Below, piece after piece: positions 33,315 to 42,643 of a stretch of 64,000 nucleotides of DNA. The stretch spans positions 78,120 through 142,119 of the forward strand of contig JALCQR010000009.1 of assembly GCA_022651385.1 (NCBI GenBank), in the 5' to 3' direction. The notes beneath the pieces are model-generated. The model was not told the DNA's origin, ran no database searches, and saw nothing but the letters and a program-made list of their open reading frames with translations. Each line of letters opens with the position of its first letter. Positions within the stretch are counted from its first letter, which is position 1. The stretch comes from Clostridia bacterium. GTDB lineage: Bacteria; Bacillota; Clostridia; Lachnospirales; Anaerotignaceae. A program made the position numbers and the translations under genes.

Positions 33315-34022
33315 TCATTTAATTGAAATTATTTTTTTAACGTCCGGTAGTGAAAAACGCCGGTTTTCCTGCATACGCAATGCTTCCTGATAATTTATAT
33401 CTTTTGCAGCTTCAAGGTGATTTACTATTGCGCCGTAGGCCTCATAGGGAGTTGAATTTTTTATTTTATCTAGTATTTTTTTATGTGCTTCCAGCATTGA
33501 TGTTTCTGAATTAGAATTTTTTACGGCGGCAACAGAATGTGTAAAAAGCTGATAAAGATGCTTTTTGAAGAACTGATCAAAGTTACTGTTTTCCATATGG
33601 CATATAAGTTTCATATGAAAATCCTGGTCGACTTTTACTATATCGTGAAGATCGCTATCGTTTTCAAAAAGCTCCTCCTGTCTTTTGACACACTTTTCAA
33701 GCTGTTTTATTACTTGCATTTCTTTTTTGTTTTTCTTGTTTCTTGTAAGTACAAAAGAACAATAACCCTCAATTGCACATCTAACCTGAAAGATATTAAG
33801 AATTTCATCCGGAGCAAGAATATGTATTGAAAAACCTTTGTTTGGTATTACATCTATGAGTCCCTCTGCAGAAAGCATTCTTACGGCATCTCTTATGGGC
33901 GTTCTTGAAAAACCGAGTGTCTGAGCAATTTTTGTTTCAGAATATATGACATTGCGCTCGAGTTTTTCGTTGAATATCATATTGTACAGTATCTGGTATG
34001 CGGTGCTGTTTAAATTATCCAA
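33315..34022 (-). CDS. GntR-family transcriptional regulator (FadR/FCD type)
   Basis: About 235 aa: a winged helix at the N-terminus (SETKIAQTLGFSRTPIRDAVRML, then GLIDVIPNKGFSIHIL) and an all-helical FCD ligand domain (VRCAIEGYCSFVL, DFHMKLICHMENSNF, HKKILDKI). TTG 34022 is chosen because AAAGGAGA is 6-7 bases upstream; the frame stays open back to 34085 without a better site. It is divergent from a sugar transporter operon and probably represses it through the palindrome at 34301. Confidence 0.88.
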   Translation of the reverse strand: MDNLNSTAYQILYNMIFNEKLERNVIYSETKIAQTLGFSRTPIRDAVRMLSAEGLIDVIPNKGFSIHILAPDEILNIFQVRCAIEGYCSFVLTRNKKNKKEMQVIKQLEKCVKRQEELFENDSDLHDIVKVDQDFHMKLICHMENSNFDQFFKKHLYQLFTHSVAAVKNSNSETSMLEAHKKILDKIKNSTPYEAYGAIVNHLEAAKDINYQEALRMQENRRFSLPDVKKIISIK

Positions 34023-34297
34023 CAGAATTCTCCTTTCTTTTAAAATTAATGAAACATAATTCATCCGACGTATTACGATAGTCAATTTCTATGTATTAAA
34101 TAATAGCATTTTCTCTAAAAATATGCAAGCAGTAAAAAAATTACTATACATACATAATAGATAAATATAAAATAAAATAAATGTCATATTAGTTAATATA
34201 TACTATTAAATTGGTCACATAATAGGCAATGAAATGTTGGATTTTACAATAAAATGCATATAAAACAATAATTAATTGCCAAAAAAATATAAACTGA

Positions 34298-34326
34298 TTG
34301 ACCGGTATACCGGTGTGTAGTATAAT
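34298..34326 (+). promoter_or_regulatory. Promoter with GntR-type operator for the sugar operon
   Basis: TTGACC (34298-34303) and TATAAT (34321-34326) have a perfect 17-base spacer. The 14-bp perfect palindrome ACCGGTATACCGGT (34301-34314) overlaps the -35 box. It is G/C-rich in an otherwise very AT-rich gap (34023-34364) and is the obvious site for the divergent GntR protein. Confidence 0.75.
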
Positions 34327-34364
34327 TATTTCACAATAAAAAATATTTAATTGGAGGGGATTTT

Positions 34365-35537
34365 ATGAAAAAGCATTTTAGAAAATTGATGTCCGGGGCT
34401 TTGGTTTTAACTATGGCTGCTGCCCTTGCCGGATGTGGATCTACAAGCACATCAAGCAAAGCTGCTTCGTCAGGTTCATCAAGCTCAGCAGGTTCATCAC
34501 AGGGCTCGTCGGCTGTATCCTCGTCCGCTTCCGCTTCATCAAGCTCAACAGCAGAGGCAGATTCTGAGGGAGACATAATTAAAAAGGGTGACTATGTTAT
34601 TGGTCTTTCAAATTCCTATTTTGGAAATACATGGAGAAAACAAATGGCTTCAGATTTTGAAGACGTTGCTAAAGAAGCCAAAAGTGAAGGGATTATATCA
34701 GATTACGAAATACAAAACGGCGATAATACTGTAAATGCACAAATTCAGCAAATAAACAGCTTTATATTAAAAGGTGTTGACGCTATTATTATTGACGCAG
34801 CATCTCCTACGGCTATAAACAGCGTTCTTGAAAAAGCTATGAAAGCCGGAATAGTTGTAGTTGCATTTGACTGCACACTTGAGGATGATAAAATACCTCA
34901 GGTAGTATTTGATTTTAATGACTTTGGTGAAACACGTGTAAACGATATTGCAGATATTCTCGGTGTAGGAACAGACAAACCTATAAATGTTGTTGAAGTA
35001 AGAGGACTTGAAGGAACATCGGCTGAAACAGGTATGCACGACGGCGTTGCCGCAGGTCTTAAAGCACATCCTAATTTCAATGTTGTAGGTACTGTATATG
35101 GCTCATTCTCTGCAACAGCAACACAGGAAGAACTTTCTAAGATACTTCCTTCTCTTCCTAAAGTTGACGCTGTAATCACACAGTGCGGAGGTGACTCATA
35201 CGGCGCAGTTCAGGCTTTTGAACAGAGCGGAAAAGACATGCCTCTTATACTTGGAGACAATGGTGCTGAATATATCGATTGGTGGAAACAGCAGTCAGAA
35301 AAAGATCCAAACTTTAAAGCCATAAGCCGTTCAACATCTCCATCTGTATGTCAGGTAGCCTTCTGGGCAGCATTATATGCTCTTAACGGCGGACAGATTC
35401 CGCAGAAAATGGTTTGCAACTTTGCTACCATTTCTCAGGATGTCCTTCCAAGTGTAAACGATATGCCTGCTGGTTCAATGTATTCTCCTGCATATAGTTG
35501 GGATTGGACATATGAAAACATACTTAATAAAAAATAA
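34365..35537 (+). CDS. Sugar ABC transporter substrate-binding lipoprotein (RbsB-like)
   Basis: A 390-aa periplasmic-binding-protein-like lipoprotein. The signal ends LAGC (Cys23); a Ser-rich linker (24-65) precedes a type 1 binding fold with GDYVIGLSNSYFGNTWR, DAIIIDAASPTAIN and VITQCGGDSYGAVQAFEQSG. The ligand is unknown; the family binds ribose, galactose, polyols or autoinducer-2. It is the first gene of the operon, with a stem-loop behind it that may set the binding protein above the transporter. Confidence 0.9.
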   Translation: MKKHFRKLMSGALVLTMAAALAGCGSTSTSSKAASSGSSSSAGSSQGSSAVSSSASASSSSTAEADSEGDIIKKGDYVIGLSNSYFGNTWRKQMASDFEDVAKEAKSEGIISDYEIQNGDNTVNAQIQQINSFILKGVDAIIIDAASPTAINSVLEKAMKAGIVVVAFDCTLEDDKIPQVVFDFNDFGETRVNDIADILGVGTDKPINVVEVRGLEGTSAETGMHDGVAAGLKAHPNFNVVGTVYGSFSATATQEELSKILPSLPKVDAVITQCGGDSYGAVQAFEQSGKDMPLILGDNGAEYIDWWKQQSEKDPNFKAISRSTSPSVCQVAFWAALYALNGGQIPQKMVCNFATISQDVLPSVNDMPAGSMYSPAYSWDWTYENILNKK

Positions 35538-35562
35538 AGCATTTTAGACATAAACATGCCCT

Positions 35563-35603
35563 CGCCGCAGTTACGGAATATTTTCTGTACTGCGGCAAAT
35601 TTT
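35563..35603 (+). terminator. Intercistronic stem-loop after the binding protein gene
   Basis: GCCGCAGT (35564-35571) pairs with ACTGCGGC (35589-35596), followed by AAATTTT. The weak T-run suggests partial termination or message protection, a usual way to keep the binding protein in excess. Confidence 0.6.
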
Positions 35604-35659
35604 AGACATAATTTGCCATAAAAAGGGTTTAACGACAATTTTTTAAGGAGGAATACTTT

Positions 35660-38125
35660 ATGGCAGGAGCTGATAGTACCGTAGCAAAAAATACCGGGGT
35701 GCTTCTTGAAGCAAACCATATCGTTAAACAGTACGGCAAAACAACCGCAACGAATGATGTAAGTATTTATATTAACTATGGCGAGGTACTTGCACTTGTT
35801 GGAGGCAACGGAGCCGGAAAAAGTACACTTACAAGAATGATATCCGGTGTTACAAAGCCGGACAGCGGAGAAGTTATATTTGAAGGACAAAAGCTTGATT
35901 TAAACACATTCAATTCAAGAATGGCAACTCAGATGGGTATCAGAGTTGTTTATCAGGAATTATCTCTTTGCACTAATTTAAAAGTATATGAAAATTTTTA
36001 TGTTGAACTTTATTCTATGTTTAAAGGCGATTTTAAATGGCGCAAAAACGCTCAGAAAATGGCCAAAAATATTATTAACGAAATATTTCCAGATAGCGGA
36101 ATTGATGTTAACGCAAGACTCGACGAACTTACAATTGCTCAACAGCAGATGTGCGAAATATCCCGTGCTTTTGCAGACAAAAAGTTAAAGCTTCTTATAC
36201 TTGATGAGCCTACATCATCACTTGCTGAGGAACAGACAAATCAGCTTATTGAATATATTAAGAAAAAAGCTAAAGATGGAATTTCTTTTATATATATATC
36301 CCACCGTCTTAAAGAAATAATCGCTCTTGTTGACAGGGTTGACATAATGCAGAACGGGAAAAAGATATGGGAAGGCAACATAGAAGAAACAAATGAGGAT
36401 GACCTCGTACTTAAAATGAGCGGTATTCTTGACAAAAAGGATTGTACCGAAGAAGAAGTATTATATAAATATGAGCCTGAAAAACTAAATGAAAATGTGT
36501 ACGTGAAAATGAATAATTTCACTGGTTCAGGCTTGAAAAATGTGGATTTTGAAATAAAAGGCGGAGAAATAATCGGTGTTGCAGGCCTTGAGGGAAATGG
36601 ACAGAAAGACCTTCTGCATGCTATATTTGAAAGTAAAAACCGCAAAAAAGCTGGAATTGATTTCAAAGGCTCAATTGCGTATGTAACCGGCGACCGTAAA
36701 AAAGAGGGTAATTTTGTTCTTTGGGACATACTTCAGAACATGATGATAACAAAGCTCTCTTTCGGAAAGCTATTTAAAGTAAATAACGAAGCGGCACTCC
36801 ATGACGACGCAAAAAAATGGTATGACAAGCTGAAAATCAAAAGTGACGGCATGGACCAGAAAATTGTAGACCTTTCAGGCGGAAATCAGCAGAAGGTACT
36901 TGTAGCGAGAGCTATGGTGGCAGATGCTGACATAATAATACTTGACGATCCTACGAGAGGCGTTGATATTGTAACAAAACGTCAGATATACGAGCTTCTT
37001 ATTGAAGCTGCAAATAATGGAAAACTTGTTATATTTTACAGCTCTGAAAACATTGAGCTCGAGCTTTGCAACCGTGTTTTCGTAATGCGTTACGGCACAG
37101 TTGTTAAAGAACTTAAAGAAAAAGAAGTTGTTGCCGATTCTATAGTTGAAGCTTCATTTATGGGTGAAGAACTTAAACCTGTAAAGAATGACAAGAAAAA
37201 ATCAAAAGGGCTTAAAATTACAAAAAGCGATGCTTTTATACCATTTGTAGCTATGATGGTAATATATGCGGTATGTGCTTTTAAAAACAGTTCGGTGCTT
37301 TCGCCTTTTGGTATAGAGCTTCTTTTAAGCGGTGCGCTTCCGCTAATAGTGCTGTCTCTTTCTCAGATGTTTATAATCGGCCTTGGACATGTGGACCTCG
37401 GCGTAGGATATTTTATGGGTATAGTTAATGTTATATGTGCCACGTGGCTTTATACAAATCCGGCTCTTGGATTTGGAGCTCTTATACTGATACTTTTATT
37501 TTATGCCTGCATGGGGCTTATAATCTACTATAGAAATATACCCGCTGTTATAATGACTCTCGGTGCGTCATTTATATGGAAGGGCTTGGGAATTACAATA
37601 CAGCGTTCACCCGGAGGCCAGGTTCCGCAGTGGATACAGGCAATATTTACTTTAGACTCAACTATACCTATATGCCTTATACTTGCGGTAGTTATTACAG
37701 CTCTTGCACTGTTGTTTTACAGGTCTAAATACGGAACAGTAATGAAAGGATTCGGCAACAACCCTATGGCGCTTGTAAGAAGCGGTTGGTCACAGCCTAA
37801 AGCATATTTTTCAATTTATCTTACGGCAGGAATAATAGCAATGATTGCCGGTTTCATAATAAGCGGTATTTCCGGTGCGTCAGACACTAACGCTTCCGGA
37901 ACATATACACTTCAGACAATATGTTCAGTTATAGTTGGCGGCGGATACCTTCTCGGAGGTTTGGTTTCAGTTGTAGGAGCAGTCTTCGGTGCTATGACAT
38001 TCTCGCTTATAAGTGTATTGCTCGGATTTCTTAATGTAAGTACAGACTATGTTGCCGCCGTACAAGGCGCAATTCTTCTGATAATACTTGGAATACGTGC
38101 ATTTAAGAAGGGAGAGAAGAACTAA
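35660..38125 (+). CDS. Fused sugar ABC transporter ATPase and permease (RbsA-RbsC type)
   Basis: An 821-aa protein. Residues 1-505 hold two ABC domains: the first with GGNGAGKST and a DEPTSSLAE Walker B region, the second with a degenerate P-loop (GLEGNGQKDLL) but the signature LSGGNQQKV and DDPTRGVD. Residues about 520-821 are a polytopic RbsC-like permease (SQMFIIGLGHVDLGVG). ATPase and permease are normally separate proteins in this family. The frame is continuous with no internal stop or start site at the junction. AAGGAGG lies before the ATG. Confidence 0.9.
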   Translation: MAGADSTVAKNTGVLLEANHIVKQYGKTTATNDVSIYINYGEVLALVGGNGAGKSTLTRMISGVTKPDSGEVIFEGQKLDLNTFNSRMATQMGIRVVYQELSLCTNLKVYENFYVELYSMFKGDFKWRKNAQKMAKNIINEIFPDSGIDVNARLDELTIAQQQMCEISRAFADKKLKLLILDEPTSSLAEEQTNQLIEYIKKKAKDGISFIYISHRLKEIIALVDRVDIMQNGKKIWEGNIEETNEDDLVLKMSGILDKKDCTEEEVLYKYEPEKLNENVYVKMNNFTGSGLKNVDFEIKGGEIIGVAGLEGNGQKDLLHAIFESKNRKKAGIDFKGSIAYVTGDRKKEGNFVLWDILQNMMITKLSFGKLFKVNNEAALHDDAKKWYDKLKIKSDGMDQKIVDLSGGNQQKVLVARAMVADADIIILDDPTRGVDIVTKRQIYELLIEAANNGKLVIFYSSENIELELCNRVFVMRYGTVVKELKEKEVVADSIVEASFMGEELKPVKNDKKKSKGLKITKSDAFIPFVAMMVIYAVCAFKNSSVLSPFGIELLLSGALPLIVLSLSQMFIIGLGHVDLGVGYFMGIVNVICATWLYTNPALGFGALILILLFYACMGLIIYYRNIPAVIMTLGASFIWKGLGITIQRSPGGQVPQWIQAIFTLDSTIPICLILAVVITALALLFYRSKYGTVMKGFGNNPMALVRSGWSQPKAYFSIYLTAGIIAMIAGFIISGISGASDTNASGTYTLQTICSVIVGGGYLLGGLVSVVGAVFGAMTFSLISVLLGFLNVSTDYVAAVQGAILLIILGIRAFKKGEKN

Positions 38126-39102
38126 TGAATGAAAACAAAGCAAAGAAAAAGTTTTCTCTTAGTGATGCGTCATGGGTATATGTAATGTTTGGTTCAATCG
38201 CAATGTGGCTTGCAATGTGTGCCATATCAGGAAAGTTTTCATTTGAAAGCCTTCAGACAAACATCATTGCCGCTACTTTCCTTGCAATAGTTTCTATAGG
38301 TCAGATGCTTGTAGTAACAACAGGCAAAGGCGCAATGGACCTTTCAATACCCGGTACAATTACACTTGCGGCATTTCTTAATTCAATGCTTATAAACGGA
38401 GACCCAAACAAGATTGTAGTAGGCATTATAATTATTGTGCTTACAGGTGCTGCAATAGGCGTTTTCAACAGCATATGCGTACTTGGATTAAAAATTCCTC
38501 CTATGATAGCAACTCTTGCCGTAAATTATATACTTAGCTCTTTTGCTATGATGTGCAACAGCCATATGGGATTTGAAAGACTTGTTCAGGCTGATGTGCT
38601 TGTTGCAATAGCAAGCGGAAAAACATTCGGCATATATAATATGATATTTGTTGTGGCGGCAATAACCATACTTGTCGTATTTCTTCTGAAAAAAACTACA
38701 TACGGAAAATCTTTGATTGCTCTTGGTCAGAATGACCTTGCCGCATATATTGCAGGTATGCACATAAATAAAGTGCAGATATTTACATATATATTGGGCG
38801 GTGTACTGGGGGCAATAGCCGGACTTCTGATTTCAGTGCGTTCAGGCGGTGCTTTCCTTGGTATGGGCGATGATTATCTTATGGATACCGTAGCCGGTGT
38901 TGTACTTGGCGGCACTCTTATGTCCGGCGGACGTGCGTGTGCTGTTGGTACAGTTTTTGGATGTCTGTTTATAAGAATTGTTGTTACTCTTATGCAGCTT
39001 GCACAATTTGACATAGGTGTACAATATATTATAAAAGGCATACTTATAGTTGCAATAATAATAATAGGTACACCTTCAAGAAGAAAAACAGAACAAATGT
39101 GA
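38125..39102 (+). CDS. Sugar ABC transporter permease (RbsC-like)
   Basis: A 325-aa membrane protein with about eight to ten helices and RbsC-type motifs (SIGQMLVVTTGKGAMDLSI, LGGTLMSGGRACAVGTVFG). It overlaps the upstream stop by one base. It would pair with the permease half fused to the ATPase, giving a heterodimeric channel. Confidence 0.9.
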   Translation: MNENKAKKKFSLSDASWVYVMFGSIAMWLAMCAISGKFSFESLQTNIIAATFLAIVSIGQMLVVTTGKGAMDLSIPGTITLAAFLNSMLINGDPNKIVVGIIIIVLTGAAIGVFNSICVLGLKIPPMIATLAVNYILSSFAMMCNSHMGFERLVQADVLVAIASGKTFGIYNMIFVVAAITILVVFLLKKTTYGKSLIALGQNDLAAYIAGMHINKVQIFTYILGGVLGAIAGLLISVRSGGAFLGMGDDYLMDTVAGVVLGGTLMSGGRACAVGTVFGCLFIRIVVTLMQLAQFDIGVQYIIKGILIVAIIIIGTPSRRKTEQM

Positions 39103-39125
39103 TTATACGTGAAAGGATGATTTTA

Positions 39126-39869
39126 ATGAAAAAATTAGATGCCCATATACATTTGGGGTGGGACTATGTGTTTGATGAAGGCCAGACAGAAGAACAAATA
39201 CTTACAGTTGACAAGGAATTTGGCATAACAGGCGGCATAGTTCAGCCATATCTTCCAAGAATGTATATGGAAGACACAAGACAGATACATAACAGAGTTA
39301 AAAAATTCTGTGACGATAATCCTACATATTACGGAATGGTTTCAATCAATCCTCATTTTTCGCCTGAAGATTATATAACAGAGGCAACAAGATGTGTAAA
39401 AGAACTTGGATTTGTAGGACTTAAAATCACAACTCTCGGACATGCCTGCCATCCAGGAAGCAAAGATGCTTATACAGTATATAAAACAGCGCTTAAACTT
39501 GGTGTTCCGGTAATGGTACATACAGGTGCCGGTGCACCTTTTGCAGATCCAATACAGCTGGAAAAGCCTCTTATGGATTTTCCGGATTTGAAAATTGTTA
39601 TAGCTCACTGCGGCAAAGATGAAATGAGCACTCAGGCAATATCTCTTGCCAGAAGATTTGAAAACTGTTATCTTGAGCCAAGCTGGTGCTCGGTTGTTTC
39701 GCTTAAAAAAATGAAAGAGACCGTAGGTCCTGAAAAAATAATGTTTTCGGCCGATGTCCTTCATAATATAGCTACTGAAACAACTATATATGACTGCATA
39801 TTTAAAGATGAAAAAGAACGTGAGCAGGTATTTTATAAAACATGTGAATCTGTATTTAATCTTAAGTAA
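39126..39869 (+). CDS. Amidohydrolase-family metal-dependent hydrolase
   Basis: About 247 aa, TIM-barrel amidohydrolase (amidohydro-2 type). Metal ligands are visible in DAHIHLG near the N-terminus, VMVHTGAG, IAHCGKDE and FSADVLHN. Members are decarboxylases or lactone/amide hydrolases; the substrate is unknown. ATG 39126 (AAAGGATGA upstream) is preferred to 39099. It follows the permease in the same operon. Confidence 0.8.
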   Translation: MKKLDAHIHLGWDYVFDEGQTEEQILTVDKEFGITGGIVQPYLPRMYMEDTRQIHNRVKKFCDDNPTYYGMVSINPHFSPEDYITEATRCVKELGFVGLKITTLGHACHPGSKDAYTVYKTALKLGVPVMVHTGAGAPFADPIQLEKPLMDFPDLKIVIAHCGKDEMSTQAISLARRFENCYLEPSWCSVVSLKKMKETVGPEKIMFSADVLHNIATETTIYDCIFKDEKEREQVFYKTCESVFNLK

Positions 39870-39899
39870 CAAAATGGCTAAAAACTTCCTTTAACATAT

Positions 39900-39931
39900 G
39901 CTCCGGAGAAGTTCCCTTCTTTCTCTGGGGC
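39900..39931 (+). other. Intercistronic stem-loop
   Basis: GCTCCGGAGAA (39900-39910) pairs with TTCTCTGGGGC (39921-39931), eleven pairs with two G-T. An A-rich stretch follows instead of a T-run, so it is more likely a message-processing or stabilising stem than a terminator. Confidence 0.5.
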
Positions 39932-39974
39932 TTAAAAAATTATTGTCTTTATAAATTATAAAGGAGTGGTATAA

Positions 39975-41069
39975 ATGAGTGAAACAACAGTAACATTTGC
40001 CGGTTATACTATCGGGTATGGTAAGGAAACATACAAAGAGCTTGGCCCAATCTGCTCAAGATATGGTAAGAAAGCCGTAGTTATCGGGGGAGAGAGAGCT
40101 CTTGCCGCAGCAAAACCTTATATTACAGAGGCAGTAAAAGGCACGGGCATTGAAATTACAGGTTTTGAATGGTTTGGCGGAGTAGCATCATATGAAAACG
40201 CCGAAAGACTCGCAAAAATAGATTCAGTTAAAAACGCAGATATGATTTTTGCATGCGGCGGCGGAAAAGCAATTGATACATCAAAATGTGTAGCAAGAAA
40301 TCTTGACAAGCCTTTCTTTACATTTCCTACGATAGCAGCAACATGTGCATCTATCACTGCAATTGCTGTTATGTATTATCCAAACGGCGTCCAAAAAGAC
40401 GTATTTGTTGGAAAGAGACCTGCAATACATGCTTTTATTAATCTTAATATAATCGCACAGGCTCCTCCTATTTATCTTTGGGCAGGAATTGGCGATACTC
40501 TTGCTAAATATACAGAAGTTCCGTTCTCATCAAGAGGCCACGAGCATGAAATGGCTCATAAGGATGCACTTCCTCTCTGCATGAGCAGAATGACAGGCGA
40601 ACCGCTTCTTCAGTACGGCAAGGAAGCATATGACCTTGTAAAACAGGGAAAGACCTCATTTGCTCTTGAGCAAACAGTTCTTGCAATTACTGTTACAAGC
40701 GGCATGGTTTCGTATCTTATTGATGCTTTCAAGTACAACTCAAGCATGGGACACGCAATATTCTATGGTATGACTGTTCTTCCGCAGATTGAGGAAAAAC
40801 ATCTTCACGGCGAAGTTGTATCTTACGGCGTACTTTGTATGCTTATGATGGACAAACAGATGGATCTTCTTGACAAAATCTATAAATTTATGAAATCAAT
40901 AGGACTTCCTACAAAACTTGCCGATATGGATGTTAAAATTGAGGAAATGGGACCTGCAATTGAAAGTGCTGCTACAAAATATGACATTGAGTTTGCACCT
41001 TACAAGATTACAAAAGAGCTTATGATGCAGGCTGTTAAAGACCTCGAAGAATATAACAAAACGCATTGA
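39975..41069 (+). CDS. Iron-containing alcohol dehydrogenase (glycerol dehydrogenase-like)
   Basis: A 364-aa enzyme of the glycerol-1-phosphate/iron alcohol dehydrogenase superfamily. The NAD-binding GGGKAIDTSKC is at about 95-105, followed by FPTIAATCASITAIAVMY; metal ligands are likely Asp in GIGDTLAKY and the His residues in SSMGHAIFYG and EKHLHGEVVSYG. It would oxidise an alcohol derived from the imported sugar or polyol. AAAGGAG lies before the ATG. Confidence 0.85.
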   Translation: MSETTVTFAGYTIGYGKETYKELGPICSRYGKKAVVIGGERALAAAKPYITEAVKGTGIEITGFEWFGGVASYENAERLAKIDSVKNADMIFACGGGKAIDTSKCVARNLDKPFFTFPTIAATCASITAIAVMYYPNGVQKDVFVGKRPAIHAFINLNIIAQAPPIYLWAGIGDTLAKYTEVPFSSRGHEHEMAHKDALPLCMSRMTGEPLLQYGKEAYDLVKQGKTSFALEQTVLAITVTSGMVSYLIDAFKYNSSMGHAIFYGMTVLPQIEEKHLHGEVVSYGVLCMLMMDKQMDLLDKIYKFMKSIGLPTKLADMDVKIEEMGPAIESAATKYDIEFAPYKITKELMMQAVKDLEEYNKTH

Positions 41070-41184
41070 TGTAACAATTTATATAGTATAACTAATATTT
41101 TTGGGCTGTTTGAAATTTTTATTAAGCTTATAAAAGGTTTGCTGTAATATTTGGGGAAGGGCAGCGCCGCCAAGGAGATAAAAA

Positions 41185-41235
41185 ATGGCACAAAAATATT
41201 ATTTTGGCCTTAAATCGGCTGCTAATTCTTTTTAA
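41185..41235 (+). CDS. Possible 16-codon small ORF
   Basis: ATG preceded by AAGGAG at a good distance encodes MAQKYYFGLKSAANSF. It lies 115 bases after the dehydrogenase and before a hairpin. It could be a micropeptide or a remnant. Coding is uncertain. Confidence 0.3.
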   Translation: MAQKYYFGLKSAANSF

Positions 41236-41237
41236 TA

Positions 41238-41276
41238 CACCGACATCGATGATAATTCATCGGTGCCGGCATTTTA
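41238..41276 (+). terminator. Hairpin downstream of the sugar operon
   Basis: CACCGA (41238-41243) pairs with TCGGTG (41260-41265), with an inner GATGA/TCATC option, followed by CCGGCATTTTATTTA. It is probably the terminator of the sugar operon. The rest of 41070-41344 has no gene apart from the tiny frame. Confidence 0.5.
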
Positions 41277-41344
41277 TTTATAAAATTAAATAAGAAGATT
41301 AAAAATTTTATATTTATTCTCTTGAATTAAATAAATGCATAGAC

Positions 41345-42610
41345 TTAAATTGATACAATTTTACTGTACTCCTCAACTGCTTTTTCTGCTGATTCTTTGC
41401 GTATATTATAAATATCTTTGTAATTATTCATAAGCAAAGAAAATATTGAAGAAGAGATGCTGCCGTTTTCTACCATTTGGCTAAGAACTGCTGCCGTTTT
41501 TTCATCGGACATGCCTTTTCGATATGGCCTGTCCTCAGTTATTGCAGTGAATATATCTGCAACAGCCATTATACGGGAACCAAGCGAAAGACTGTCTGCC
41601 TTAAGGTGAAAAGGATATCCGTGACCGTTTAGTTTTTCGTGATGATAAGCTGCCCATTGAGTTATAATTTCAAACCCTCTTATTGGTTTTAAAAGACGGT
41701 ATGTATAAAAACTATGACCTCTTATAATATCAAATTCCGCCGGCTCCAGTTTATCCTGTTTTTCAAGTATGTTTTGAGGGATTGCCAGTTTCCCGATATC
41801 GTGAAGATTACCGGCTATTCTCATCATTTTACATTCATCTTTGGAAAATCCTGACAGCTCAGCCAATTTTTCGGCGGCAGCCGCTACTCCGGCGGAATGC
41901 ATTGCCGTAAAAGGACTTCGGAAATCTATAATACGTGAGAAAATCTTAGTTAAATCTACCACTTGGTCTAATGTTAATTTTATAGCTTCAAGATATAAGT
42001 CGTTGGGAATATTAGAAACCATAGGCTGGTAAATAAGGTCCAGCCACAATGACTCGGTATCGCATATATCTAAAAATGCGTCTACCAATTCCGGCATAAA
42101 AATTGTATTTCTTCTGCTTTTTATATTTTCTCTTATTTTGTCTATTTGACTTATTATGTTTTTTTTGTCGTTTACCTGAACTGCAATTCTGTCTGAAATA
42201 TGGAGAATATGGCTCAGCATTGAAACTTTTTCTCCGCCGCATAATCTGCCTTTGCCATAATCCCAAGGGATATGATGAAATTTAATTACATTTGCAACAT
42301 CGCTAAACAAGGGAAAATCACTGAGCAGCTTTGCTCCTATTAAAGCATGATTTTCTGCTGTAAATGGTTCTTCTTCTATTAATTCCAACCTGTCATTTAA
42401 AGATAAAGCACCTATGTCGTGAAGGAGCGCAGAAAGCACCAATGTCTGTTTTTGTTCTATTGGAAGCTCAAGTTTTTCTGCAAAATTATAAGCCAAGTAA
42501 GCAACCTGATGATGATGATTTGCAACCTCATTGCTTATTAAATCGACGGCGTTTGTCATGCAAACTACTAAATCATATAAATTTGAAAAATATCGATTGC
42601 TGTAATACAT
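41345..42610 (-). CDS. HD-GYP domain protein, likely c-di-GMP phosphodiesterase
   Basis: A 421-aa protein with two HD domains and no membrane segment. The N-terminal one keeps HHHQVAYLA and LLHDIGALSL. The C-terminal one (about 235-395) is HD-GYP-like: AMHSAGVAAAAEKL, NLHDIGKLAIP, GHSFYTYRLL and HHEKLNGHGYP. The complete HDIGK and GYP motifs point to hydrolysis of c-di-GMP. It is transcribed with the upstream GGDEF gene (33-base gap), so synthesis and breakdown are encoded together. Confidence 0.85.
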   Translation of the reverse strand: MYYSNRYFSNLYDLVVCMTNAVDLISNEVANHHHQVAYLAYNFAEKLELPIEQKQTLVLSALLHDIGALSLNDRLELIEEEPFTAENHALIGAKLLSDFPLFSDVANVIKFHHIPWDYGKGRLCGGEKVSMLSHILHISDRIAVQVNDKKNIISQIDKIRENIKSRRNTIFMPELVDAFLDICDTESLWLDLIYQPMVSNIPNDLYLEAIKLTLDQVVDLTKIFSRIIDFRSPFTAMHSAGVAAAAEKLAELSGFSKDECKMMRIAGNLHDIGKLAIPQNILEKQDKLEPAEFDIIRGHSFYTYRLLKPIRGFEIITQWAAYHHEKLNGHGYPFHLKADSLSLGSRIMAVADIFTAITEDRPYRKGMSDEKTAAVLSQMVENGSISSSIFSLLMNNYKDIYNIRKESAEKAVEEYSKIVSI

Positions 42611-42643
42611 GTTTTACCCCCAAAACTTTCGTTGGATAAATAC

